From assembly GCA_016715885.1 (NCBI GenBank), contig JADJXL010000017.1, positions 283,979-347,978 of the forward strand: a DNA stretch of 64,000 bases. Direction: 5' to 3'. Source of the stretch: Polyangiaceae bacterium. Its GTDB lineage: Bacteria; Myxococcota_A; Polyangia; Polyangiales; Polyangiaceae. Below the pieces are notes generated by a model, which did not search any database, was not told the DNA's origin, and was given only the letters and a program-made list of their open reading frames with translations. Positions 25,473-34,566 of the stretch are shown in pieces (the stretch's first letter is position 1; each line of letters opens with the position of its first letter). The position numbers were made by a program, and so were the translations under genes.

Positions 25473-26909
25473 ATGAAAACGATTGACGACCTTCCGCTTT
25501 TGTCCGGACGCACCTTTTTGGGTCATGCCGCCGAATTTCGGCGCGCGCCAACGGACATCTTCGTTCGTGCTCAGCGCGAAGTTGGCGACATGGGCACATT
25601 TCAACTGTTCAATTTTACTTGCGTCATGATTTTCAGCCCAGAATTGATTCACGAGGCGCTCGTGGAAAAACAAAAGCACCTCAACAAAAGCCTGGCACTC
25701 AAAATCATGTTTTACCCCATGGCTGGCCGGGGGCTATTCACGAGCGACGGGGATCCGTGGCGAAGGCACCGCAGACTCATCGCGCCGCTTTTTCATCCAA
25801 ACGCCATTCGCAGTTATGCCGCCATGATGAACGACGTCATCACGCGGTGCCTCGACCAATGGAAAGACGGGGACGTCATCGATGCGGGGCGCGAAATGAC
25901 GCGCATCACGATGGGCGTGGCAGCAAAGACGCTTTTCGATGCCAATACGCTCGATGAATCCGATGACATCAGCGACGCCATCGAGGCGATGTTCAATTAC
26001 ATCACGGACCAGACGGGCAGCGTATCGGTCACCTCGCGGGCCGTTTTGTCCGGCATGCTGCTCGATTTGAACAATCTCCCGCCGGGTGTTGCAAGAGCGC
26101 GTGATCAAGCGGTCGAAGCATTGCATCAGCCGATTCCCGTGCCCACCCGAGAACGCCTGCGACTTTTCCGAGCCATTCGACTCTTGGACGATCGGATCCA
26201 GCGCATGACGGACGAACGACGCAATTCAGGGATAACGCGCGACGACCTGCTTTCGCGATTGCTCGCGGCGCGCGACGAAGACGACGGCACGTTCATGTCC
26301 GATCGCCAAGTGCGCGACGAAGCCATGACGCTTTTCGTCGCCGGACACGAAACCACAGCCACGTCGACCACTTGGTCGTTGTATTTTCTTTCGCGCCATC
26401 CCGACGTTTATCGTCGCTGGAAAGAAGAGGTCGCAGGGCTTTCAGGAGAGCCGCTATCCCCCGACAACACGACGAAGCTCCCGTGGACGCGCGGCGTTTT
26501 TCGGGAAGCACTTCGCTTGTACCCACCCGCATTTGCCATCGATCGTATCACCATGGAGGAAATGCAAGTCGGCGGATATTCGTTGCCGGCGCGAACGCCC
26601 TTCGTCGTTCCAATTCACGCCATTCATCGCAACGAATCGCTCTGGCCCGATCCGGAGCGTTTCGATCCCAGTCGTTTCACGCCCGAGCTCGAAGCGAAGC
26701 GCCCGCGTGCAGCCTATATGCCTTTCGGCATTGGTCCGCGCGTCTGCATTGGTGCCACGTTCGCCGAGCTCGAGGCATTGCTGCTGCTTGGTCAAATCGC
26801 GCAGCGATTCGAATTCGACCCTGTGGACACGGCTCCCATCGGCCCCGACCTTCGTACGGCGCTTCGTCCGGAAAAACCCATTCTGCTGCGAGTACGAAAA
26901 GTCAAATAA
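25473..26909 (+). CDS. cytochrome P450
   Basis: 478-residue heme monooxygenase. The I-helix oxygen-binding motif is LFVAGHETTATST, the K-helix ExxR is REALRLYPPAFAIDR, the PERF-like motif is DPERFDPSRF, and the heme-binding loop is FGIGPRVCIG with the cysteine thiolate at residue 425. The layout and the RRHRRLIAPLFHP C-helix resemble bacterial CYP4/CYP102-like fatty-acid or terpene hydroxylases, but the substrate cannot be read from sequence. There is no fused reductase and no ferredoxin gene nearby. It follows the Cys-rich lipoprotein gene by 7 bp and ends before a large inverted repeat. Confidence 0.95.
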   Translation: MKTIDDLPLLSGRTFLGHAAEFRRAPTDIFVRAQREVGDMGTFQLFNFTCVMIFSPELIHEALVEKQKHLNKSLALKIMFYPMAGRGLFTSDGDPWRRHRRLIAPLFHPNAIRSYAAMMNDVITRCLDQWKDGDVIDAGREMTRITMGVAAKTLFDANTLDESDDISDAIEAMFNYITDQTGSVSVTSRAVLSGMLLDLNNLPPGVARARDQAVEALHQPIPVPTRERLRLFRAIRLLDDRIQRMTDERRNSGITRDDLLSRLLAARDEDDGTFMSDRQVRDEAMTLFVAGHETTATSTTWSLYFLSRHPDVYRRWKEEVAGLSGEPLSPDNTTKLPWTRGVFREALRLYPPAFAIDRITMEEMQVGGYSLPARTPFVVPIHAIHRNESLWPDPERFDPSRFTPELEAKRPRAAYMPFGIGPRVCIGATFAELEALLLLGQIAQRFEFDPVDTAPIGPDLRTALRPEKPILLRVRKVK

Positions 26910-26918
26910 CTGACAGAG

Positions 26919-27023
26919 GCCGAAGCCCGATTTTTCCGGCGCTCGTGGTGGGGCCTTGTTTGAGCCCGCGAAGCGGGCGAATTCGGGGGGACCACGGGCG
27001 CCGGAAAAATCGGGCTTCGGCCG
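26919..27023. repeat. 105-bp inverted repeat (32-bp arms) between convergent genes
   Basis: Left arm 26919-26950 and right arm 26992-27023 are inverted complements over 32 bp with one mismatch. The 41-bp loop contains a second hairpin (GCCCGC GAA GCGGGC). It sits between the convergent ends of the P450 and dapB genes. It could act as a bidirectional terminator, but the arm length and nested form are more like a mobile palindromic element (REP/MITE type). Confidence 0.85.
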
Positions 27024-27047
27024 GGGTTTCATACCGATCTGGAGCGT

Positions 27048-27830
27048 TCACCCCAGAACGTCCGCCATCGTGTAGCGCCCAGCCGGTTTGCCCACCAAAA
27101 ATCGCGCCGCGCGTAATGCCCCGCGAGCAAACAAGTCCCGATTCGTCGCTCGATGCGTCAATTCGATCCGCTCGCCCAGCCCCAATAAATGCACCGAGTG
27201 ATCCCCAATCACGTCGCCGCCGCGCACCGCGAACACGCCAATCTCGTCTTCGGCCCGCGGTCCCACGTTGCCCTCGCGCCCATGCACCGCGCGCAATTCC
27301 TTCCGCGCCTCGCGCGCCGCATCCGCAAGCCGCACCGCCGTGCCGCTCGGTGAATCCACTTTCCCTTTATGGTGCGTCTCGACAATCTCTATGTCGAACC
27401 CAGGTCCAAGCCGCCTCACCGCTTCCGCAACCAGCTCGGCGAGCACCTGCACGCCCAAACTCGTATTCGGCGCCCAAAGCACCGCAATCGCCGCTGCCGC
27501 CTCACCAAGCTGTTTGTCCACGGCCGCATCGAGACGCGTCGTGCCACTGACCACGGCAATGCCTGCGCGTCGCGCCGCAGAAAGCACCCGCGACAAACCT
27601 TCCGGCCGCGAAAAGTCGATCACGACATCGGCACCAAGCAGCGCCGCTCCAACGTCGTCACCAATCGCCACACCAACGTGACCCGCCCCAGCCACGTCTC
27701 CGACGTCCTTGCCAATATGCTTCGAGCTCGACGAGGCAATCGCTCCGACAATCGTCACACCTTCCTGCATTGCAATGCGGGTGATGCTTTGCCCCATGCG
27801 CCCGGTTGCCCCGGATATCGCAATTCTCAT
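27048..27830 (-). CDS. dapB: 4-hydroxy-tetrahydrodipicolinate reductase
   Basis: Second dedicated step of the lysine/diaminopimelate pathway, NAD(P)H dependent. The N-terminal Rossmann motif is MRIAISGATGRMGQSITRIA, followed by VVSGTTRLDAAVDKQ, the substrate-side signature ETHHKGKVDSPSGTAVRLAD with its catalytic His pair and Lys, and the C-terminal FLVGKPAGRYTMADVL. 260 residues, normal length. Its start overlaps the dapA stop by 4 bp, so the pair is one operon. Confidence 0.97.
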   Translation of the reverse strand: MRIAISGATGRMGQSITRIAMQEGVTIVGAIASSSSKHIGKDVGDVAGAGHVGVAIGDDVGAALLGADVVIDFSRPEGLSRVLSAARRAGIAVVSGTTRLDAAVDKQLGEAAAAIAVLWAPNTSLGVQVLAELVAEAVRRLGPGFDIEIVETHHKGKVDSPSGTAVRLADAAREARKELRAVHGREGNVGPRAEDEIGVFAVRGGDVIGDHSVHLLGLGERIELTHRATNRDLFARGALRAARFLVGKPAGRYTMADVLG

Positions 27831-28747
27831 GATGCGCTCGCCATCAAGCGCGGAAATTCCTCATCGACCCGCGCAAGCGCTTCCACCACGCGCTGCTTCG
27901 TCGCCGCACTTGCAGAAACGAGCGGCAATCGCACGGCGTCCGTCATGCGGCCCATCGAAGCAAGCGCCGCTTTCGCAGGTGCCGGGTTTGGCTCGGCAAA
28001 CATCACGCCGTGAAGCTCGACCAGCGCAAAGTGGTACGCCCGTGCTCGCACGTAATCGTTTGCGAGTAGCGCCGTCGTCACCGCCGACGTTTCCCGCGGT
28101 CGCACGTTCGACGTCACGCTGATGACGCCGCTTGCTCCGACCGATCCGAACGCGAGCGTCAACGCATCATCGCCGCTCAGGATCGCCAATCGATCGCCCA
28201 GGCGCCGCTTCAATTCTTGGCATCGCAGCACGTTCCCCGTCGCATCCTTGAGCGCCACGACGTGCGGAGCTTTTTCGCAAATTTGCACGGTCGTGTCCGC
28301 CGACAGATCCACCACCGAACGCCCCGGAATGTTGTACAGGACGATCGGGCACGACACTTCCCGCGCGATTGCGAGCACATGTTCGCGCATGCCGTCCTGC
28401 GAGGGCTTGTTGTAGTAGGGCATGACGACCATCACGCCATCCGCTCCTGCGGCAAGCGCCGATTTCGACGCTGCAATCGTTTTTTTCGTCGAAAACGACC
28501 CCGTCCCCGCAATGACCGGTATGCGCCCCTTGGTCACTTCGACCACTCGCTTGATGACGAGCGTCTGTTCTTCGTCCGTCAACGTCGGAGATTCGCCCGT
28601 CGTGCCGCACGGAACGAGCCCCGATACGCCGCCCGCAATTTGCGCCTCCACGAGCGCTTCGAGCGCCGCAAAATCGACCGCATCGCCGCCCGCGACAAAC
28701 GGTGTCACGAGCGCAGTGAACGTCCCGGAAAACGTGATGGCTTTCAT
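27827..28747 (-). CDS. dapA: 4-hydroxy-tetrahydrodipicolinate synthase
   Basis: Condenses pyruvate with aspartate semialdehyde, entry to the diaminopimelate/lysine branch needed for peptidoglycan. Visible are FSGTFTALVTPFVAGGDAVD, LVPCGTTGESPTLTDEEQ (carboxylate-binding TT pair), the catalytic tyrosine in VLYNIPGRSVVDLS, and the Schiff-base lysine in VVALKDATGNVLRC. 306 residues, normal length. First gene of the dapA-dapB operon. Confidence 0.97.
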   Translation of the reverse strand: MKAITFSGTFTALVTPFVAGGDAVDFAALEALVEAQIAGGVSGLVPCGTTGESPTLTDEEQTLVIKRVVEVTKGRIPVIAGTGSFSTKKTIAASKSALAAGADGVMVVMPYYNKPSQDGMREHVLAIAREVSCPIVLYNIPGRSVVDLSADTTVQICEKAPHVVALKDATGNVLRCQELKRRLGDRLAILSGDDALTLAFGSVGASGVISVTSNVRPRETSAVTTALLANDYVRARAYHFALVELHGVMFAEPNPAPAKAALASMGRMTDAVRLPLVSASAATKQRVVEALARVDEEFPRLMASAS

Positions 28748-28875
28748 TGGTCGCGACCTTGAAGGCGTTCCCTTGGTTCGTCAAGTTCCGTGCTGGCTGC
28801 TTGCTTGCCGTTCGTTTCAACGATGTTGATCCTGCACTTGCGAAACGTCTTCCGCGGACACACCTTCCGCGCGTC

Positions 28876-29124
28876 ATGCAGACGCTCTCGCACAAAGAAC
28901 TCGTGGGGTATGTCGAGCTCCAAGTGGGCTCGCTGAAAGTGGAAGTTCCTATCCGAGCGGCAAGCCAGGGAAACCCAAACGAACCGCTCGCCAAGTTCGA
29001 AACGGAGGGAAACGCATTTGCGATTCTCGTGCGCGGCGACGTGTCGTCCAAGCCCGTCGAAAGAGCCATGCAAGAGGCTGCGATCGAAGCGGTCAAGCAC
29101 TTGTCGCGCAAGCTCCTGAACTAG
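28876..29124 (+). CDS. small conserved-looking protein of unknown function
   Basis: 82 residues from ATG 28876: MQTLSHKELVGYVELQVGSL followed by a beta-rich, charged sequence ending AAIEAVKHLSRKLLN. Codon use matches the neighbours from this ATG onward. A start at 28747 would add 43 residues but would leave the divergent dapA gene with no promoter space, so the shorter form is preferred. No domain is recognised. Confidence 0.55.
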   Translation: MQTLSHKELVGYVELQVGSLKVEVPIRAASQGNPNEPLAKFETEGNAFAILVRGDVSSKPVERAMQEAAIEAVKHLSRKLLN

Positions 29125-29213
29125 ACGACCGCTCGCTGCTCGACGAACATGCTACGCTCGTTGCCCGCTGACCTGGCTCGTCCGGGTTTGTCGGGCACGC
29201 AGGCGGTGAGAGC

Positions 29214-29837
29214 ATGGAGTCGAGTCGGAACAAGGCAAAGCGAACACGGATAACGGCAGCAGCGATCGCGCTCGGCATGGCGTCGTTTGTCGTGGCGGAA
29301 CGCCCGGCCCGTGCCGAAGGACCCGTGACGGGGACGGGAAAAGGCATCGCGGGACTTGCGATCATCGGCGGTTCCGTGACGGCCACGACGATGGGCCTGG
29401 TCGGCGTCGAGCAGCGATGGGCCTACTTGGTGTTTCCGCCGCTCGTGGCCGTTGGTGCGGGCATTGGCGGCTACTTCATGGAAAGCGCAGCGCCTCCAGA
29501 AGTATCGACCTACATCCTTGGAGCGGGCATGGCGCTCATCATCCCGACGATCATCGTCTCGCTCAACGCCACCGTGTACAAAGTTCCTGACGAGTACCCG
29601 AACGATCCATCCAAGCGGACGCCCGCGAAAGAGCCACCTCGAGCAGGCGCGCGCGTCCAAGAATCGTTTCGCACGGGATTCGTGCCTCGATCGCTCGTGG
29701 ACATTCACGAAGGATCGCTCGCCGTAGGGCTTCCTCCCGTACAAATTCGTCCGGCATTCACGACGGAAGAAATGGCAAAATTCGGCGTAGCTCAAACGCG
29801 CGAAGTGCACGTGCCGCTCTTTCACGCCTCCTTCTGA
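29214..29837 (+). CDS. membrane/secreted protein of unknown function
   Basis: 207 residues. A signal-like start (ITAAAIALGMASFVVAERPARAE) is followed by three hydrophobic Gly-rich segments (GKGIAGLAIIGGSVTATTMG, YLVFPPLVAVGAGIGGYFM and GAGMALIIPTIIVSLNATVY), then a soluble tail of about 85 residues with VPDEYPNDPSKRTPAKEPP. No family is recognised. It lies just upstream of the RMD1-like gene in the same direction (71 bp gap). Confidence 0.72.
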   Translation: MESSRNKAKRTRITAAAIALGMASFVVAERPARAEGPVTGTGKGIAGLAIIGGSVTATTMGLVGVEQRWAYLVFPPLVAVGAGIGGYFMESAAPPEVSTYILGAGMALIIPTIIVSLNATVYKVPDEYPNDPSKRTPAKEPPRAGARVQESFRTGFVPRSLVDIHEGSLAVGLPPVQIRPAFTTEEMAKFGVAQTREVHVPLFHASF

Positions 29838-29908
29838 TCATTGCTGCGGAAGTCTTTGCGCGATTCGCTCGAGGCGGGGACACTCGCTACTCACTCTTCG
29901 TCGCGCTC

Positions 29909-30706
29909 TTGGGTCGTGCAATGGGTACCGTATATTCCGTCGAAGCATATTCCTACGCGTCGCGCTTCAATTTGCGCGAGGTCGCGACGTGGCTCCCGCA
30001 AGACCGCCCCATACGCTGGTCCAAGACGCAGTTCGCCGTCGAGCTCAACCACGACAAACTCCTCTACGCGTTCGATTTCGGCGCGCTCGTGTTCATCAAC
30101 ATGCCCGATGCGCAACGCGAGCCCATCGCCCGCGTGTTCGACGAGAAGCTCACGCACGAGCCGCACCCGCCGCTGCGTGAAAGTTTCCTCGTGGAGGTTC
30201 GTCCTGGTGCACCGGTCGAGGTCGGTTTCGATCGCGTCGTCGTGCCCGAAATCACCGCGAGCACGCTCGATGTCATCGCCACCGTCCTCGCGCAATCAGC
30301 CGCCATCGACTACTACGACGAAGACGTGCAAGACATCCTCGATCGCATTGGTGATGTTGCACGCGAGGTTGCGCGCAAGGGACAGACTCCCGGAAAAACG
30401 CGTGACTTCGTCAAGTTCGTCGGAGCGGCCATCGCGTCGCAGGTCGAAATGATTGCTGCCATTTCGCTGCTCGACAAACCCGATCTCACGTGGGAAAACG
30501 AGGTCGCGGACAAGCTCCACGACAAACTTCGATCCAATTTGGAAATTACCGAACGTTACAAAGCGCTCGAAATCAAGCTTTCGACGATTCGGGATTCGCT
30601 TCAAACGCTCATTGAATTCAGCCAAACGCGCCGGATGCTATTTCTCGAAGCGTCCATCGTCGCGCTCATCGTGTTCGAAATCATTCTCAGCTTCATCAAA
30701 TTGTAA
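29909..30706 (+). CDS. RMD1/YagE family (DUF155) membrane-anchored protein
   Basis: 265 residues of the DUF155/RMD1 family, which in eukaryotes includes mitochondrial RMND1. The family core is visible: VATWLPQDRPIRWSKTQFAV, LLYAFDFGALVFINM, and a long helical region ending with the typical C-terminal anchor FSQTRRMLFLEASIVALIVF then EIILSFIKL. The molecular role is unknown in bacteria; in mitochondria the family supports membrane-linked translation. The ATG at 29909 is used; the frame starting at 29841 in another phase is a shadow. It ends exactly where the convergent membrane gene ends. Confidence 0.85.
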   Translation: MGRAMGTVYSVEAYSYASRFNLREVATWLPQDRPIRWSKTQFAVELNHDKLLYAFDFGALVFINMPDAQREPIARVFDEKLTHEPHPPLRESFLVEVRPGAPVEVGFDRVVVPEITASTLDVIATVLAQSAAIDYYDEDVQDILDRIGDVAREVARKGQTPGKTRDFVKFVGAAIASQVEMIAAISLLDKPDLTWENEVADKLHDKLRSNLEITERYKALEIKLSTIRDSLQTLIEFSQTRRMLFLEASIVALIVFEIILSFIKL

Positions 30707-31156
30707 TCACTCGACGAATGGCTCGTACACGCCGACGATCGAGGAAATCACGCACGCCGATAGCGCGAAAAAAGCGGCAAATACGTACGCAGCTCGAGCC
30801 GACCGAAAGAACCGCGGGTCATTGCGGGTCAAAAGGAGCGTCAAGAGGCCGATCGAGGCGAACAAGAATACGCCGAACGACAAATGCATCTTGCGTTCGA
30901 AGAGCCATCCGAGCGAACGCGAGGCCAAGAAGAGCCGTTGCTTCAGGTGAATGCGGTAGTGCGTTTCGAGGAGCAGCCCCGAGACGAACGAAACAGCGGC
31001 GCACGACGAAGCCGATATCGAAAGGGCGCGAAACCAGGGTTTGTCCTGCGAGCGGCCTCGAACGAGCAGCGCGGCAATCGCGAGCAAGAGCAGCGCGCCG
31101 AGCCACGCGACGATGGCGTGAGGGACGAGCATGCGACGAACGACATCGGGCGTCAT
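30707..31156 (-). CDS. four-helix membrane protein of unknown function
   Basis: 149 residues with four hydrophobic segments: AIVAWLGALLLLAIAALLV, ISASSCAAVSFVSGLLLE, LSFGVFLFASIGLLTLLL and YVFAAFFALSACVISSIVGV. A His-containing loop (ETHYRIHLKQRLFL) lies between the second and third. It could belong to a quinone/heme-linked membrane family such as DUF2231-like proteins, but I cannot confirm this. It is followed 18 bp later on the other side by the lipoprotein hydrolase gene. Confidence 0.72.
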   Translation of the reverse strand: MTPDVVRRMLVPHAIVAWLGALLLLAIAALLVRGRSQDKPWFRALSISASSCAAVSFVSGLLLETHYRIHLKQRLFLASRSLGWLFERKMHLSFGVFLFASIGLLTLLLTRNDPRFFRSARAAYVFAAFFALSACVISSIVGVYEPFVE

Positions 31157-31174
31157 GAGGTTCGTCGCGAGGGG

Positions 31175-32047
31175 TTACTTGCCGGCGAGCGTTCGTCCAA
31201 AGAATTCTTGCACGTGGGTCCACGCATCGGCAGCGCTCTTTTGGTCGTAGTTTGGATTCGATGGATTGGCGAATGCATGCTCGGCGTCATATCGAAAAAT
31301 CGTATTTTTGACGCCGGCTTTCCCCAAAGCAGCTTCGAAGGCATTCACGTCTTCCGGAGTGATGGCTTTGTCGCGATTGCCAAAAATTCCGAGCAATTCT
31401 GCCTTGATGGGTTTTAATTGTTCGGGGTCGGTCACCAAGTGGCCGTAATAAATGACCGCGGCATCGAGGTCGGGTTCGTTCATGGCGAGGCGCAAAGACC
31501 AGGCGCCGCCGAAGCACCAGCCAATCGAACCGGTCTTGGTTGCCATGACGCGCGGGTCTTTTTCGAGGAAATCATGTGCGGAAAGCAGCGTGGCGAGGGC
31601 TTTCTTTTCGTCCACGGCTTTCATGGCGGCCATTGCTTCGTCACGCGTTTTCGCTTCCACGCCGCCATAGAGGTCGACGGCGAGCGCGGCGTAACCGTCC
31701 TGGGCGAGCCTATCGCTGAAGTGCCGAATGTTGTCGTTGAGGCCCCACCATTCATGAATGACGACAATGCCTGTCGCCGCCGGCTTTTTGCCCTCGGGCA
31801 AGCTCAAGTAGGCGCGCGTTCCATCAATGGTGATATGCTCGCCATGGAGCTTTGGGGGCGCATCCGTCTTGAGGTCGTGCAAAGCCTTGAACGCTTCTTC
31901 CGAAAGCCCGCCTTGCATGCCTTCGGCAATGGTTGCTGGTTTGTCCGGCGATGCGGGTTCGCTCTTCGCGGGCGCAGGCGATGCACCACACCCGCCGAGG
32001 ACAAACAAGCCGACGCCGAGCAAAGACGCGAACCGGTGGAGCTTCAT
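31175..32047 (-). CDS. dienelactone hydrolase family lipoprotein
   Basis: 290-residue alpha/beta hydrolase. The start at ATG 32047 gives a lipoprotein signal ending LLGVGLFVLGGC (lipobox, Cys20). The catalytic triad of the dienelactone hydrolase family is complete: C178 in IGWCFGGAW, D226 in FGNRDKAITPE and H257 in YDAEHAFANP; HEWWGLNDNIRHFSDRL forms the oxyanion area. The natural substrate is probably not a dienelactone; many family members have broad esterase activity. The lipid anchor places it at the periplasmic or outer membrane face. Confidence 0.92.
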   Translation of the reverse strand: MKLHRFASLLGVGLFVLGGCGASPAPAKSEPASPDKPATIAEGMQGGLSEEAFKALHDLKTDAPPKLHGEHITIDGTRAYLSLPEGKKPAATGIVVIHEWWGLNDNIRHFSDRLAQDGYAALAVDLYGGVEAKTRDEAMAAMKAVDEKKALATLLSAHDFLEKDPRVMATKTGSIGWCFGGAWSLRLAMNEPDLDAAVIYYGHLVTDPEQLKPIKAELLGIFGNRDKAITPEDVNAFEAALGKAGVKNTIFRYDAEHAFANPSNPNYDQKSAADAWTHVQEFFGRTLAGK

Positions 32048-32447
32048 GGCGGCGGAGTGTACATGGCAAACGGGAGGGGCGACAGTGGAAATGGGCACGC
32101 GACGTCGAATTCGTGCAATCGCCTCGAGGGCAAATGGCGGCGACGGATCACGAGCGCACAGCCAGTACCAAAGGGCTCGTCAAATATTATGTCCTCAAAC
32201 GATCTGCCACGCACTGGTGCGCCCGGGTTTCAAAAAACAAACGCCAACTTTTCTGCGTGCTTGCTGCGCGGCTCACGCCACTCCACGCGCAACCGTCGAC
32301 GACGTTTCCAAGCACGCGGTGGCCCAGAGCATCGATCCGACACCTGCGCACTCGTTCCCTCTAGGCGACGGCTTCATGAACAGCTAACGTGGATCATAAA
32401 CCTTGACGCGCACTGCCGTTCCGGCACGATCGAGCCCAGTTCCCGAC
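32048..32447. other. intergenic region, no gene recognised
   Basis: 400 bp between two divergent genes (lipoprotein hydrolase and Ser/Thr kinase). No conserved frame or strong hairpin is seen. It should hold both promoters, but no motif is clear enough to name. Confidence 0.5.
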
Positions 32448-34556
32448 ATGCAACCGAAGCCCGCAGACAAGAGTTCGCAAGGGGATAACGCGGCACAAGA
32501 GCGTGCAAAAGCGATGATCGGTCAAGTGATCTCCGACCGGTATCGCATTCGCGAGCTCATCGCCATGGGTGGTATGGGCGCCGTTTACCGCGGCGATCAC
32601 CTCCTGCTGAAAAAGCGCATCGCCATCAAGCTCCTTCACCCGGAGACCGAGAACCTCCCCGAGCTCGTCAAACGCTTCGAACGTGAAGCGATCGCCGGCG
32701 CGCACATTCAGCACCCGAACGTCGCAACCGCCACCGACTTCGGCAAACTTCCGGACGGCAGCTACTTCCTCATCCTCGAGTACGTCAAGGGAATCACGCT
32801 GCACGAAGTGCTCGAGAAAGGCCCGCTTTCGCCTCGACGCGCCGCGAACTTCGCCAAGCAAATCGCGTCGGCGCTGCACGCCATCCACACCAAAGGCATC
32901 TACCACCGCGACATCAAGCCGCGGAACATCATGGTCAGCGAAGGACGGCCCGAGACCGTCAAGATCATCGACCTCGGCCTCGCCAAACTCAAGGTGGGAG
33001 ATTTCAACGACGAGGCGCCTGCCAAAGACGACCGTGGATCGATGTCCGACGAGGACGATGCGACGGCGTTGACAGTGGCCGGGACGATTTTCGGCACGCT
33101 CGCGTATCTTGCGCCCGAGGCGGCCGAGGGAATGGACGCCGTGGACGGCCGCAGCGATTTGTACGCGCTCGGCCTCATCATGTACGAAATGCTCTGCGGC
33201 AAACGCCCCTTCGTGGCCATCAATCCCGTCGAGCTGTTCATGCAGCACCGCATTGCTCCGGTGCCGCCCATGTCGACGCGGTCCCCAGGGCTCGTGATTC
33301 CGCCCGTATTCGAGGCGATTCCCCGAAAATTGCTCGAAAAACGCCCCGAAAACCGATTTCAGAATGGGCAAGAAGTGTGCGATGCCATCGACGAGGCATT
33401 GGCAACGCTCGGCGTGGACGAGGGCGATGAAGTCGTCAACAGCGAACGCCCGAGCGGCGTGGATCAACGCGACAGCACGCCGACACCGCCCACGGTGATG
33501 CAAAAATCGACGACGTTGTCGGGCGCGACGACACCGTCGCAAAAAACGCCCCTACCCTCGCAAAAAACGCCTCCCCTTTCGCAAAAAGCGCCTCCCCTTT
33601 CGCAAAAAACGCTTCCGTCGCACCGAGCACCCGCGGCCCCCGCGAAAGAAGCGCCGTCGACGATTACGACGCCTGCGGCCGTTCACGAGCAAACGGATGC
33701 CGAGCCGGCCGTGCCCCAAAAGAAGCGCAGCTCGCTCGAAAAGAACGTCATCACCGTCGTCGCTGGCGTGCTGCTCGGTTGCGCCGTGGTGCTGGGTGTA
33801 AAGTTTTACCAGAAAAACTTTGCAGCCGCGAGTGGCAAACCAATGCCCACGACGACGCAGGCTGCGCCACAGGCGAACAAGCCGGCCCCAGCGCCGACTC
33901 CGCCCCCCGAGGTCACGACGGCTGCGCTGCCGATTTTGCCGCCGAGCGCCTCGGTTGCACAAAGTGCAGCCGCTCCTCCGGAACCAGCGCCGTCGGCCGC
34001 GCCTCCAACCGCGACGTTGTCCGATGCGGAAATTGCGACGCTAAAATCGAAATACCAGATTGCATGGCGCGGCCGAGATTGGCGCGGCGCCGCGCGCGAA
34101 GCCATTACGCTCGCCAAGGGCGCTCCGCAAGCATTCGACGAGGTCGACCTCGCGCAACGCACCGAGCGATTGGCCATCATTCTGTCGAAAGAAAATGCGG
34201 AGACCGAGCTGCTCGAGATGCTCGCCAATGACCTCGGCAGCAAAGGGATCGACATCTTGTATGCGCTCGTCGAAGGCCAGGGGCGCGCGCCCGTTGCGGT
34301 TGCTGCAATGAAGCTTTTGCAAGACGAAAAAATTCGTTCCAAAGGGACGCCGGCCATGCAGATTGCGTTTGCCCTGCGTATCGGCGCGTGCGACGAAAAG
34401 TTGAAATTGCTCCCGCGCGCCGCCAAAGAAGGCGATTCTCGCACGCGCCAGGTGCTCGAAACCCTGGGACGCGATTGCTTCCCGCGAAGCGCGGACCTCG
34501 AAAAAACGATTTTCGATCTGCGCGTCCGGTTCCCGAAACGATTTTCCTACGATTGA
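32448..34556 (+). CDS. Ser/Thr protein kinase with membrane anchor and C-terminal sensor-like domain
   Basis: About 702 residues from ATG 32448 (a TTG at 32403 is possible). Kinase domain (about 25-320): Gly loop AMGGMGAVYRGD, catalytic lysine in RIAIKLLHP, catalytic loop YHRDIKPRNIMV, and DLG (KIIDLGLAK) in place of the usual DFG. An acidic insert (DDRGSMSDEDDATAL) precedes GTLAYLAPEAAEG, the APE-like motif. The linker contains near-perfect repeats of SQKTPPLSQK. One membrane segment follows (VITVVAGVLLGCAVVLGVKF), then a Pro-rich stretch and a helical extracytoplasmic domain (about 555-702) that may sense or bind partners. The kinase should be active since DLG still has the metal-binding Asp. 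Confidence 0.93.
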   Translation: MQPKPADKSSQGDNAAQERAKAMIGQVISDRYRIRELIAMGGMGAVYRGDHLLLKKRIAIKLLHPETENLPELVKRFEREAIAGAHIQHPNVATATDFGKLPDGSYFLILEYVKGITLHEVLEKGPLSPRRAANFAKQIASALHAIHTKGIYHRDIKPRNIMVSEGRPETVKIIDLGLAKLKVGDFNDEAPAKDDRGSMSDEDDATALTVAGTIFGTLAYLAPEAAEGMDAVDGRSDLYALGLIMYEMLCGKRPFVAINPVELFMQHRIAPVPPMSTRSPGLVIPPVFEAIPRKLLEKRPENRFQNGQEVCDAIDEALATLGVDEGDEVVNSERPSGVDQRDSTPTPPTVMQKSTTLSGATTPSQKTPLPSQKTPPLSQKAPPLSQKTLPSHRAPAAPAKEAPSTITTPAAVHEQTDAEPAVPQKKRSSLEKNVITVVAGVLLGCAVVLGVKFYQKNFAAASGKPMPTTTQAAPQANKPAPAPTPPPEVTTAALPILPPSASVAQSAAAPPEPAPSAAPPTATLSDAEIATLKSKYQIAWRGRDWRGAAREAITLAKGAPQAFDEVDLAQRTERLAIILSKENAETELLEMLANDLGSKGIDILYALVEGQGRAPVAVAAMKLLQDEKIRSKGTPAMQIAFALRIGACDEKLKLLPRAAKEGDSRTRQVLETLGRDCFPRSADLEKTIFDLRVRFPKRFSYD

Positions 34557-34566
34557 CCCGCCCCTC

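Noticed and set aside
29841..30452. 203-codon Ser/Arg-rich frame overlapping the RMD1-like gene
   Set aside because: Out-of-phase shadow; the DUF155 frame has the family core and C-terminal anchor.
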